Below, piece by piece: positions 43,567 to 52,701 of a DNA stretch of 64,000 bases. The notes below the pieces were generated by a model. It was not told where the DNA came from, searched no databases, and saw only the letters and a program-made list of their open reading frames with translations. The position numbers and the translations under genes are program-made. Every line of letters starts with the position of its first letter. Position 1 is the stretch's first letter. Source of the stretch: Bacteroidaceae bacterium (lineage in GTDB: Bacteria; Bacteroidota; Bacteroidia; Bacteroidales; Bacteroidaceae); NCBI GenBank assembly GCA_017646665.1, contig JAGCMB010000033.1, forward strand, positions 62,001 to 126,000, given 5' to 3'.

Positions 43567-44772
43567 TTATTTCTTGAAAACACCACAGAAATCAAGAACC
43601 TTGATATCGGTACGATAGTTCAACTCGGCAAATTCACGATGGTTTACAAGGAAGACCACAATATCGGCCGATTCATAGGCTGTCTTATAGTTGGTCAACT
43701 TAAAGACGTTATGCTCCTCGATATTTGGCTCTACAACCATCACATTGCCATTGTTGCAAGACTGCAACACGCGCGAAGCGATAGATTTTGCCGGTGACTC
43801 ACGCAAGTCGTCGATATTGGGTTTGAAAGCCAAGCCCATCATTGCCACAACCGGTGAACGATGGTTCTCAAGTTCAAACTCAAGCATAACACGACGAACC
43901 TTTTCGGCGCACCACTCGGCTTTATAATTGTTTATACTACGAGCCTCGGATATTATACGCGATTCGGTGGGATATGCCGAAGATATGAAATATGGGTCAA
44001 CAGCGATACAGTGTCCACCTACGCCACAGCCCGGCTGGAGGATATTCACACGAGGATGCTTGTTGGCAAGTTCAATCAGTTCCCAAACGTTGATACCGGC
44101 CTTGTCGCAGATGAGCGAAAGTTCGTTTGCAAATGCAATCTGCACATCACGCGAAGCATTCTCTGTAAGTTTGCACATCTCGGCTGTCCTGCTGTTTGTC
44201 GTATGCAGTTCGCCCTTCACAAAGTGAGAATAGAACTCTTTTGCTTTTTCAGTAGAAGGTATATCAATACCACCTATTACACGGTCGTTATTGACAAGCT
44301 CGTAAATGATATTTCCAGGCAACACTCGCTCGGGGCAATAGGCCATATATATATTACCTTTTAATTCAGGACGCTGAGTAAAAATCAAGTCGGCCATCTT
44401 CTCAGTCGTTCCTATAGGAGAAGTCGATTCAATGACAAATAAATCGCCTTTCTTGAGCAGAGGGAGCACCATTTTTGTTGCTGCCTCTACGAAAGATATA
44501 TCGGGCTCGTGGTCACCTTTAAATGGAGTGGGAACAACAATGAAATAGGCATCCGACTCCTGAGGGCGTGTATAGGCCTTGAATTTACCGGAGGCAATAA
44601 CCTCGCGCAACAAATCCTCGAGTCCCTCCTCCACAATATGCAGATTGCCGGAATTTGTCTTGTCAACGACCTTTTGATTGACATCAACGCCCACTACCTC
44701 AACACCGTGCTTTGCCGCTATAATGGCGGTGGGCAATCCGATGTAGCCCAAACCCATAAAACAAGCTTTCAT
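43567..44772 (-). CDS. wecC: UDP-N-acetyl-D-mannosamine dehydrogenase
   Basis: Oxidises UDP-ManNAc to UDP-ManNAcA, a donor for surface polysaccharide. The Rossmann start FMGLGYIGLPTA, the NADH region GVDVNQ, the catalytic region with Cys in PGCGVGGHCIAVDPYF, and GLAFKPNIDDLRESPA are all present. Its 401 residues fit the family. Start chosen at ATG 44772 because upstream residues of the longer frame do not align with the fold. The matching UDP-GlcNAc 2-epimerase (wecB) is not in the window. Confidence 0.93.
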   Translation of the reverse strand: MKACFMGLGYIGLPTAIIAAKHGVEVVGVDVNQKVVDKTNSGNLHIVEEGLEDLLREVIASGKFKAYTRPQESDAYFIVVPTPFKGDHEPDISFVEAATKMVLPLLKKGDLFVIESTSPIGTTEKMADLIFTQRPELKGNIYMAYCPERVLPGNIIYELVNNDRVIGGIDIPSTEKAKEFYSHFVKGELHTTNSRTAEMCKLTENASRDVQIAFANELSLICDKAGINVWELIELANKHPRVNILQPGCGVGGHCIAVDPYFISSAYPTESRIISEARSINNYKAEWCAEKVRRVMLEFELENHRSPVVAMMGLAFKPNIDDLRESPAKSIASRVLQSCNNGNVMVVEPNIEEHNVFKLTNYKTAYESADIVVFLVNHREFAELNYRTDIKVLDFCGVFKK

Positions 44773-45125
44773 ATATAGTATATCGTATTTTATTTCAAAA
44801 GTATAGTATTCTCGAATCAAGTGTTTACAAAGTTAGAAACAATATCGTATAAAAAAAAATAAAAAAGGACAAATTTTACACGGAAAGTGCACCTTGGCAT
44901 ATTCCAAAACAACACACACGCTATTGCGAGAGATAGATTTCACATTGAAAGACAAAATTACGGTTGACATTCCTTGCTTTGTCACCTGATGGCAGATAGA
45001 CATTATTCAGAGAACGGTAATAGTGTCCAAAGTTCTGCATAAAAGTAAATTAATTCATACACTTGCACACACATTTGCACGTTTGTCACTATATTTGCAA
45101 TAATTTTCAGCAAAACGACGACGAA
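44773..45125. other. Divergent gap between wecC and wzi, 353 bp
   Basis: Minus-strand TAACTTTG at 44835-44828 is a possible -7 element for wecC without a good -33. Plus-strand TATATTTG at 45090-45097 is a possible -7 for wzi, preceded by near-repeats TTGCAC/TTTGCAC at 45063-45080, which may be a regulator site. Between them I see AT-rich DNA and no gene. Confidence 0.45.
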
Positions 45126-46664
45126 ATGAGCCTTACCACAAAATGGACACTACTGATACTGATGTTCGTACTCCCCGTACAAGCGCAAAAGAGCGAGTGG
45201 GGAAAAATCAGGTATGAGGTACAGTCCGAAGCAGTCTTGTCCAAAGGAGAACACGCTCCTTTCTGGTTGGTGAGCAACAGACACGGTTTGTCATCACTGG
45301 AAAACAACAGCGTGCTCTTGAGTGCCGGGCTACAACGTGACTTCGACGACAAACGGGGCTTCACTTGGGCTTATGGATTAGAATTGGCAGGAACCTGGAA
45401 CCATTCGGCACCATTCTATATCCAACAGCTATATGCCGACATAAAATACAACTGTTGGGAATTGAGCATCGGAAGTAAAGAGAGGTGGTCAGAGGGCAAG
45501 CACAGGACACTGAGTGGTGGTGGCTTGACATTTTCGCCCAACGCACGTCCCATACCACAAATCCGTTTCGGAATCAATGAATACACCACCGTACCCTGGC
45601 TTTTCAATGGATGGGTACATGTAAAAGGACATTTTAGCTACGGACGACAAACGGACGACAACTTCCAACGCACTCATATGAGCAATGCGCCCGTGGGAAG
45701 CAGATATGTAGACAAAGTACTTTTTCACGAAAAGACAGCATTCCTAAAGATTGGCAAACCCAGCAGAACCCCATTCTCTATAGAAATGGGATTGGAAATG
45801 TACACCCAATTCGGCGGGCGCGTATGGGAAAAACGCCCCGATGGTGACATCATACGTCACGAACTGCCGCACTCCTACAAAGAGTACCTCAAAGCCTTCA
45901 TTCCATTGGCTGGTGGCAGTGAATCGACAGAGATGGACCAATCAAACGTAAACGGTAATGTTCTTGGAAGCCTGCATCTTGCCCTTGATTACACAACCGA
46001 AAACTGGAGCGTCAGAGCCTATTATGAGCACTACTACGAGGATCACTCGGGACTGTTCGGCTTGGACTACCACTATAACCGCGAAGGAGAGAAGACCTGG
46101 ATTACATACCTTCCTTGGAGGGATGGACTGTTCGGACTGGAGTTGACCGTTCCCAAGAACAGAATAATCAACACTCTCGTATACGAATTTATTACCTCAC
46201 GCAGCCAGAGCGGCCCAATACTCCAGAACCCATCAGGGGATATGATGGGACAGGCCGGAGGAAAAGACTGGTACTACAACCACAGTTATTATCAGTCCTG
46301 GCAACACTGGGGTATGTCTATATGCAACCCGCACACACTGTCGCCACTATACAACAAAGAGGCAAACCTAACAATGCCCTATCAACGCATACAATCGCAT
46401 CATCTTGGTTTCAATGGCACGCCAAGCAAGCAACTCGAATATAGAGTTATGGTATCCTGGACAAAGCATTGGGGTTCATACGAAGACCCCCTACCCACCC
46501 CTCTCACTCAGCTAAGTACAATGGGCGAAATCAGTTTTTCACCCAAGAGTTGGAAGGGTTGGAAATTTACCGGAGCAATAGCCTATGACCACAGCCGGCT
46601 AATCGGCAACAACTTTGGCGGCATGATCTCTATATGCAAAGAAGGTTGGCTAAGTAACAAATGA
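45126..46664 (+). CDS. wzi: Wzi-family capsule assembly outer membrane protein
   Basis: A 512-residue outer membrane beta-barrel of the Wzi type, which helps attach capsule to the cell surface. Signal peptide MSLTTKWTLLILMFVLPVQAQ, then the family regions PFWLVSNRHGL and WSEGKHRTLSGGGLTFSPNA, and regular aromatic-rich strands to the end. I choose ATG 45126, which begins a proper signal peptide. It is first in a three-gene plus-strand unit with a lipoprotein and an acyltransferase. Confidence 0.88.
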   Translation: MSLTTKWTLLILMFVLPVQAQKSEWGKIRYEVQSEAVLSKGEHAPFWLVSNRHGLSSLENNSVLLSAGLQRDFDDKRGFTWAYGLELAGTWNHSAPFYIQQLYADIKYNCWELSIGSKERWSEGKHRTLSGGGLTFSPNARPIPQIRFGINEYTTVPWLFNGWVHVKGHFSYGRQTDDNFQRTHMSNAPVGSRYVDKVLFHEKTAFLKIGKPSRTPFSIEMGLEMYTQFGGRVWEKRPDGDIIRHELPHSYKEYLKAFIPLAGGSESTEMDQSNVNGNVLGSLHLALDYTTENWSVRAYYEHYYEDHSGLFGLDYHYNREGEKTWITYLPWRDGLFGLELTVPKNRIINTLVYEFITSRSQSGPILQNPSGDMMGQAGGKDWYYNHSYYQSWQHWGMSICNPHTLSPLYNKEANLTMPYQRIQSHHLGFNGTPSKQLEYRVMVSWTKHWGSYEDPLPTPLTQLSTMGEISFSPKSWKGWKFTGAIAYDHSRLIGNNFGGMISICKEGWLSNK

Positions 46665-46681
46665 ATATTTGACAGTAAAAT

Positions 46682-47128
46682 ATGAAACAATATATATACA
46701 AATTACTCATACTGCTCACCATCGTACTCATATCATCGTGCGAGAGCTATCTCATTCATGGCGACTTGGACGGTTTTTGGCAAGTCCAAAGTGTTGAGAA
46801 CAAGCAAACCGGCAACATTACCAATTGCAACGGCGATTCCTACTATTCATTCCAGCGCGACTTGGTGCTGGTTTCATACGTATCGCCAACAATACCACAA
46901 GGGCAGATGAAAGAAAACTACATTGCCTACTTCACCCACGCCAACGACTCTATCGCCATGACCGATTTTCGTATATATATAGACAGGGAGGGCAAGCAAG
47001 CCCCATTGTCCAAACTGGAGAAGTTCGGGCTATACGACAAATACAACTCCTTCGGCGTCGAAGAACTGAATAGTGAATCTTTGATACTCAATTCACTTAA
47101 AGCACGTATTGTCCTTAAAAAACATTAA
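46682..47128 (+). CDS. Lipocalin-like lipoprotein
   Basis: A 148-residue lipoprotein with lipobox SSC (Cys20) and a lipocalin-like domain start (LDGFWQVQSVENKQTGN). It lies 17 bp after wzi and 18 bp before the acyltransferase gene, so it is probably part of the surface polysaccharide machinery; a specific role is unknown. Confidence 0.75.
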   Translation: MKQYIYKLLILLTIVLISSCESYLIHGDLDGFWQVQSVENKQTGNITNCNGDSYYSFQRDLVLVSYVSPTIPQGQMKENYIAYFTHANDSIAMTDFRIYIDREGKQAPLSKLEKFGLYDKYNSFGVEELNSESLILNSLKARIVLKKH

Positions 47129-47146
47129 ACACACAATAACCGAATT

Positions 47147-48232
47147 ATGACTACAAATACTCAACTACCTAAAAAAAGAATTGAATACATTGATGCATTG
47201 CGTGGACTGACGATGATACTCGTTGTCTTCTCTCACGTAGAATCAACAAGTTTCGGCTTTGAAAACCCAACATTCATCAACAGCCTCTTCATGTCATTCC
47301 GTATGCCCTTGTTCTTTTGGGTCAGCGGATACATTGCCTACAAAGCAAGCATACAATGGAACTGGTCAACATGGTGGCAGATGAGCAAGAAAAAGATTGC
47401 CATACAGCTTATACCGACCCTAGTCTTTGGTCTTATCTGCACATATGCATATTACAATTCTGATTTCCACTCTTTCATAACCCACAACGGCAAGTTAGGG
47501 TATTGGTTCACAATTGCATTGCTTGAAATTTTCCTCATTGTTTACACAACCAATGTATGCCTATACAATAGTAATCCCCAAGTACACAGGCGACGTATGC
47601 TGATCGCGTTGATACTACTTTCGGCAGTTCTATTTCTTACAAAAATAATACTCAAAGTTTCTCCAGCGTTGAATGAGATTGGAAATTTATTTACACTGCA
47701 CCACACATTCAACTATTTCCAATACTTTGCATTCGGTTACATATGTTCAATGTATAAGGAAACATTCAACAAAGCACTTGAAAGCAAGTATTTCTCGGCA
47801 ATCATCATCATTCTGTTTGCCTCACTGTTCTATGTAAAGGAATGCTATATCTCAGCTATCGCCGGTGGCGGTATGAGCATTTGGGCTATGATTGATATTG
47901 TATTAGAGATGCTTATCGGCTATTTTGGATTGTTGCTGGTTTTCAACACTGTAAAGACCTACCAAGGTGCATTCACATCAGACAAGAAAGTGGGCAAAGC
48001 CCTACAATTCGTTGGCAAAAGGACATTAGACATCTATCTTTTGCACTACTTCCTATTACCGCACCTGCCACAAGTCGGAGATTTTTTGCTCAAGGGAAAC
48101 AATACCACACTGGAATTGATTACAGGAGTCTTGCTTTCAATTGTTGTATTGACACTCTGCCTTGCTATAAGCAGCATATTACGCACCAGCCCACTGTTGG
48201 CGAAGTGGTTATTCGGCGTAAAAATCAAATAA
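47147..48232 (+). CDS. Acyltransferase family 3 membrane protein
   Basis: An integral membrane O-acyltransferase of 361 residues with about ten helices. The family opening RIEYIDALRGLTMILVVFSH, including the conserved His, and RMPLFFWVSGYIAYKA are clear. It probably acetylates or otherwise acylates the polysaccharide repeat unit. Co-transcribed with wzi and the lipocalin-like gene; a terminator follows at 48256-48287. Confidence 0.9.
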   Translation: MTTNTQLPKKRIEYIDALRGLTMILVVFSHVESTSFGFENPTFINSLFMSFRMPLFFWVSGYIAYKASIQWNWSTWWQMSKKKIAIQLIPTLVFGLICTYAYYNSDFHSFITHNGKLGYWFTIALLEIFLIVYTTNVCLYNSNPQVHRRRMLIALILLSAVLFLTKIILKVSPALNEIGNLFTLHHTFNYFQYFAFGYICSMYKETFNKALESKYFSAIIIILFASLFYVKECYISAIAGGGMSIWAMIDIVLEMLIGYFGLLLVFNTVKTYQGAFTSDKKVGKALQFVGKRTLDIYLLHYFLLPHLPQVGDFLLKGNNTTLELITGVLLSIVVLTLCLAISSILRTSPLLAKWLFGVKIK

Positions 48233-48255
48233 CAATTGGACAAACACGCAAAAAG

Positions 48256-48287
48256 CAAATGGTCATCAACTTACTGATGACCATTTG
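48256..48287. terminator. Bidirectional terminator between convergent EPS genes
   Basis: A 13-bp perfect stem (48256-48268 with 48275-48287), loop ACTTAC, A-rich before and T-rich after. Its left arm includes the stop codon of the minus-strand gene. Confidence 0.8.
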
Positions 48288-49138
48288 TTATATAAATCAT
48301 TATAATATTCCATAATACTTCTTATCTGAACATCATTACAATCCTTATGCAAATTGGATGACATCAACGACGAGTTGCTGTGGAGTTTCTGATAGAGCAA
48401 ATCTATTTGATAAAAAGCATAACCAAAATCGATCAGACGGTGCTTTGTTCCTGCCATAACAGCCATTGCCCAAAACCATATATCATCGGCTTGAGGCGCC
48501 AATTTCATAAACAATTCCTTATTGGAGACATCCTTGAACAAAGAGTGCGGAGGGTAAAGCGTCCCAGCGCCACCTAATGGAAATACAGCTTCATTACCCA
48601 TCTTTGTCACATTCTGTTTCCACTCTCTGTATGGCAAGAAATAACCATCTTTTACCCTCGGACAGTGAGCCAATGTACACAAAATTTGTGTAGGAGTTTG
48701 CAAATGAGCCTCATACAGACTCTTCAGAAAACCACGTTTGTACACCAAGTCATCGTCGACAGTCACCAAAATATCATCGGGACATAGTTCTAGAGCCGGT
48801 ACCAGTTTCTTGTACGAACGTATATCTTCACAAAAACGTATCTCCACGCCATACTTACTGCAAAAACGTGCAAGTTTCAAAGGAATATTTTCCGAAGAAA
48901 AATTAACATTGTCGAGCCACAAAACAATTCTATCAGGTCTATGACTCTGCAACAGCAATGATTTAAGAACATGAATAACCGTTGTACCCACTCGCCTACC
49001 ATAGCTTGTAAATGTAACGACAAGGGATGGACGACTTTTATCGCATACTCTTGATAAAGGTTTTTTTGGCAAAAGACACATCCATGCCATATATGTCAAG
49101 CCACATATGTAAGAAAGCAATATGCGTAAGTATTTCAT
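48266..49138 (-). CDS. Glycosyltransferase (GT-A fold), 290 aa
   Basis: A predicted glycosyltransferase of the family 2-like GT-A superfamily with an unusual opening: an N-terminal hydrophobic helix (ILLSYICGLTYMAWMCLL), then SLVVTFTSYGRR and the metal-binding acidic motif VTVDDDLVYKRG (about residues 125-136). A later GGAGTLYPP and QADDIWFWAMA support the fold. Its start codon overlaps the stop of the upstream transferase (49135-49138), so the two are coupled. Acceptor sugar unknown. Confidence 0.8.
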   Translation of the reverse strand: MKYLRILLSYICGLTYMAWMCLLPKKPLSRVCDKSRPSLVVTFTSYGRRVGTTVIHVLKSLLLQSHRPDRIVLWLDNVNFSSENIPLKLARFCSKYGVEIRFCEDIRSYKKLVPALELCPDDILVTVDDDLVYKRGFLKSLYEAHLQTPTQILCTLAHCPRVKDGYFLPYREWKQNVTKMGNEAVFPLGGAGTLYPPHSLFKDVSNKELFMKLAPQADDIWFWAMAVMAGTKHRLIDFGYAFYQIDLLYQKLHSNSSLMSSNLHKDCNDVQIRSIMEYYNDLYNKWSSVS

Positions 49139-50082
49139 AATTTGAATTTAAAATAACTACGTTCCAACATCAATCTTCTAAAATCATCTTGTGTAACAGA
49201 ATCCTTCTTTTGTGCATCAACTATAATGCATTTAACCAATTTGACCGTACGCAATATATTTTGGGTCGATTTATAAAAATGACGCAACAATAACGGAATA
49301 TTCAAAAATACCCAAAAATAATATTTTAGAATTCCAAAATTCAGGCGAATATTGATAAAGCGGTTAAGATAATGAAGATAAATCTTCGATGTGGACAAAA
49401 GCCTACCTGTAGATGCACCGACTTTATGATAAATAAGAGAGTCCAGCACGCACGCCATCGATATATTTGCCTTTTTCATACGAATAGAGAATTCAAAATC
49501 CTCCTCACCAAAGAAAAAACGTTCGGTAAACAGATGTGACTGCTCATCCAACAATTCGGGATAGAAAAACAATGCACATCCTGTAACAAATGAAATATCA
49601 ATGTGTCCCTTCTCCTTCACATCAGAATCCACAGAATCTACATAAAAATATTTGCGGAAACCAAACGTCAGTTTTCCACCACAATTCCATATTCTGTTCT
49701 TATCGTAAAAGTAATTTATTTTAGGAGTCAACACACGATATTTGGGATGAGAATCAGAAAATTCCTGCAAACGTACAAGAAAATCGGGCAAAACCTCGGT
49801 ATCATTATTTAATAATAGATAACTACTCGGGTTATATGTTGCCGCAAACTCTATTCCTTTATTGTTTCCCTTTGCAAAACCATAATTCTTATCCAAAGGA
49901 AGAATGTTCACAGATATTTTATCATTTTGTTCTACCCATAATGAAATACGGCTCAACGAATCGTCTGCAGACCCATTATCAACAACAAATACTCTAAAAT
50001 CACCCTTTGCATCGGCCAACGATTGAAGACACGCAATAGTATCATCAGCGCCATTCCAATTGAGTATTATAATTGCTGTCAT
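49135..50082 (-). CDS. Glycosyltransferase family 2
   Basis: A 315-residue GT-A enzyme with the classic start TAIIILNWNGADDTIACLQS, DNGSADDS and the metal-binding LLLNNDTEVLPDFL; it resembles rhamnosyl transferase-like members. It is the first gene of a two-gene minus-strand unit; its promoter is at 50168-50198. AT-rich compared with the housekeeping genes. Confidence 0.9.
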   Translation of the reverse strand: MTAIIILNWNGADDTIACLQSLADAKGDFRVFVVDNGSADDSLSRISLWVEQNDKISVNILPLDKNYGFAKGNNKGIEFAATYNPSSYLLLNNDTEVLPDFLVRLQEFSDSHPKYRVLTPKINYFYDKNRIWNCGGKLTFGFRKYFYVDSVDSDVKEKGHIDISFVTGCALFFYPELLDEQSHLFTERFFFGEEDFEFSIRMKKANISMACVLDSLIYHKVGASTGRLLSTSKIYLHYLNRFINIRLNFGILKYYFWVFLNIPLLLRHFYKSTQNILRTVKLVKCIIVDAQKKDSVTQDDFRRLMLERSYFKFKL

Positions 50083-50167
50083 ATTCTATCTAACATTACC
50101 AAACAAGTCATTTGGGTGTATCCCATACAACATTATTCTTAATTGAGACTACATTTTAATATATTGG

Positions 50168-50198
50168 CGAAGTTAGCGCAAAACAAGCAGAAAAGCAA
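50168..50198 (-). promoter_or_regulatory. Promoter of the minus-strand glycosyltransferase pair
   Basis: On the minus strand, TTG (50198-50196), 20 bp, TAACTTCG (50175-50168). One mismatch to the -7 consensus. The leader before the ATG at 50082 is about 80 bases. Confidence 0.4.
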
Positions 50199-50305
50199 AT
50201 AAATACAAACACTATTCTAACAGAAGATAAAATACGCAAAAATCTGATTTCCACACAAAACCTACAGGGCGGACAAACTATTATATAGGACTACTTTAAA
50301 AAAAC

Positions 50306-50336
50306 TTGGAACATTGTACCAAAATCCTTAACTTTG
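50306..50336 (+). promoter_or_regulatory. Promoter of the plus-strand GT4 gene
   Basis: TTG 50306-50308, 20 bp, TAACTTTG 50329-50336, a full match to the Bacteroidetes consensus; leader about 63 bases. With the minus-strand promoter it explains the 324-bp gap 50083-50406, in which I see no gene. Confidence 0.6.
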
Positions 50337-50406
50337 TGATTACAGAACCAATCCAACAGATATATTCCGCCAAAAGAGAGTCCTTCCAACCTAGAGATTC
50401 ACAAAT

Positions 50407-51504
50407 ATGGAAAAATCGATAACATTTGTCTTTCACAACATATACCCTCATCCGACCGGAGGGCCAAAAGTAATATTCGAATATGCCAATAGATTGGCCG
50501 ATGATGGTTGGGATGTACATATCGCATACAATTACATTCCACACTCCAAGCGTTTTTATTCCAAGTGGTACCACGCGATAAAGGACGGTTTAAGGTATCA
50601 CCTGAATAGACGTAAAGGAATACTGCCAACATGTAGGCAATGGTTTACCCTGGACAATCGTGTCAATGAAGTCTTTGTTCCCGACATCGATTATAGGCAT
50701 ATGCCAAAAACATCATTATACGTAGCAACAGCCTTACCGACTGCTGAATATGTATTAAAATACCCTATACCCAGTTCAAGAAAATTCTATTTTATACAAG
50801 GTTACGAAAAATTCGGAAACAGAACAGACAAAGAAGTCAGAGAGACTTACCATTACCCCTTAAGGAAACTTGTAATATCCCAATGGCTCAAAAACATTCT
50901 TGTCAACGAAGAGCGTGTAGACTGTGTACAGATTCCAAACGGCTTTGATTTCACCCACCTGTACCCAACAACACCTTTTGAAAAGAAAAATAGATATCAC
51001 ATTTCTATGATGTATCACACAAGTCCGAACAAAGGGTGTGAAACAGCTTTTGCAGCCCTAGACATAGTCAAGAAACGATATCCTCAATTACAAGTAAGTC
51101 TATTCAGCGCATACGAAGCACCTAAAGCCCTACCAGACTGGTATCAATTCGTCCAATGCCCAGACCGCCAAACACTTCGTGGTATATATGATGAAGCGGC
51201 CATTTATATTGCAGCCAGCATAAACGAAGGATGGGGATTAACCATTGGAGAAGCCATGGCATGTGGTGCAGCTATTGCCTGCACCGAAAATTCCGGATTC
51301 AAAGAAATGGTAGAAGATGAAACAACAGGACTGTTATCTCCAGTTAATAATGCAGAGAAACTTGCAGAAAACATTATTCGCTTGATAGAGAACAACGAGT
51401 TTCGTATTCAATTGGCACAAAAAGGGCAAGCTTTCATCAAAAGGTTTTCAATAGACAATAGTTTCCAGACTCTAAAAGAAATATTGGAAGGGAGTTGTGT
51501 GTGA
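50407..51504 (+). CDS. Glycosyltransferase family 4
   Basis: A 365-residue GT-B enzyme. N-terminal FHNIYPHPTGGPKVIFEYAN, acceptor domain, and the C-terminal donor-site signature ASINEGWGLTIGEAMACGAA with ENSGFKEMV. It is the only plus-strand gene between minus-strand EPS genes and has its own promoter; its stop is 3 bp from the stop of the convergent polymerase gene. Sugar specificity unknown. Confidence 0.88.
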   Translation: MEKSITFVFHNIYPHPTGGPKVIFEYANRLADDGWDVHIAYNYIPHSKRFYSKWYHAIKDGLRYHLNRRKGILPTCRQWFTLDNRVNEVFVPDIDYRHMPKTSLYVATALPTAEYVLKYPIPSSRKFYFIQGYEKFGNRTDKEVRETYHYPLRKLVISQWLKNILVNEERVDCVQIPNGFDFTHLYPTTPFEKKNRYHISMMYHTSPNKGCETAFAALDIVKKRYPQLQVSLFSAYEAPKALPDWYQFVQCPDRQTLRGIYDEAAIYIAASINEGWGLTIGEAMACGAAIACTENSGFKEMVEDETTGLLSPVNNAEKLAENIIRLIENNEFRIQLAQKGQAFIKRFSIDNSFQTLKEILEGSCV

Positions 51505-51507
51505 ATC

Positions 51508-52683
51508 CTATTGGTACATCATATTTTCCCTAATCTTTTCTCTCCTTTCATCATCCGTCGGATTCAGCACAGAATGATAAGGATGGTATACATTGATAAA
51601 GCTTGAATTTGGATATATATTAGACAAGTCCTTTGTATAATACCTTACAGAATTGGATATAAAGACAAAAAGCACAACAAAAAGCACACAAAAAGATTTC
51701 TGATATTCAACAAACTTCTTTGATGAGATAATATAATAAGATATCTGAACCAAATAAACTAAAATAAATGGTTTGAAATAGTTAATCAAACGGTCAAAGG
51801 CTCCCAAATGCATGGCCATTGTATTGATTATAACCACCCCGAAAATAATTGGGGCAAAAGAGATATCTATATCCTTTTCATTTTTCTCGTGTAGATATAT
51901 CAATCCACCAATCGGAACATAGACAAATAATTGCGAAAGGACACCACCCAAGCTTCTGTCTGTATCTATATAGTTCTCAAGCATTTCCGTAAATTGCGGA
52001 CTAATTGGTAAAAGTTCAAGCATAACATCAATGATGTCCACAAAACCAACTGCGACAAACAAACAAGACAAGATAGCTATTTGTAATTTCCAATTCGGTT
52101 TTTTAAGAAAAGAAAACAGCAATGGAAGAACGAACATTATCATAGACGAATAATGTATAAAGAAGCAAATGGTACAGAAGCTATAATAGGCAAGCCATCG
52201 TTTCTGCAACAGCGCAGGTGTTGCCCACAAAAGCAAACTGACACATAAAGACTCACGCAGAACCTCCATGTTAAGATAGCAAAAATAGGCAAAGTAATAC
52301 AGCAATATTGTAGTAAAATAATAATTCGGACAATATTTTCTGAAGAAATAAAAGAAGGATATATTTACAAATGCTGCGTGTATCAGTTGAAAACAAGTAA
52401 AGCTATCACTTATTGACTTAGAAAGCATATTCATCAAATACCATAAAGGTTGGTAAGCGGCTTCAACAAAGTCAAAGTTCTTGTATTCACTCAAACTAGG
52501 AATTTCCTCAAATTGTTCCATATATGTCATTGTATCACCACCGACACGATAACGCAAACCGGCAAGAAGAATGAGCACTATAAGATTAAGATAGTACCAT
52601 TTATTCTCACCACCGGTCTTGGCCATCCAATCATACCAGAAAACAGGAATCAACAACAATATGAATACAACGAAATATATCAC
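51508..52683 (-). CDS. EpsG-family polysaccharide polymerase (Wzy-like)
   Basis: An integral membrane protein of 391 residues with about ten helices and the EpsG signature LRYRVGGDTMTYM (about residues 43-55). Proteins like this join lipid-linked repeat units in the periplasm, so it is the most likely Wzy of the locus. It lies 18 bp behind the flippase gene in the minus-strand operon and is AT-rich. Confidence 0.85.
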   Translation of the reverse strand: MIYFVVFILLLIPVFWYDWMAKTGGENKWYYLNLIVLILLAGLRYRVGGDTMTYMEQFEEIPSLSEYKNFDFVEAAYQPLWYLMNMLSKSISDSFTCFQLIHAAFVNISFFYFFRKYCPNYYFTTILLYYFAYFCYLNMEVLRESLCVSLLLWATPALLQKRWLAYYSFCTICFFIHYSSMIMFVLPLLFSFLKKPNWKLQIAILSCLFVAVGFVDIIDVMLELLPISPQFTEMLENYIDTDRSLGGVLSQLFVYVPIGGLIYLHEKNEKDIDISFAPIIFGVVIINTMAMHLGAFDRLINYFKPFILVYLVQISYYIISSKKFVEYQKSFCVLFVVLFVFISNSVRYYTKDLSNIYPNSSFINVYHPYHSVLNPTDDERREKIRENMMYQ

Positions 52684-52701
52684 CTTTCCGTAATTTAATC
52701 C

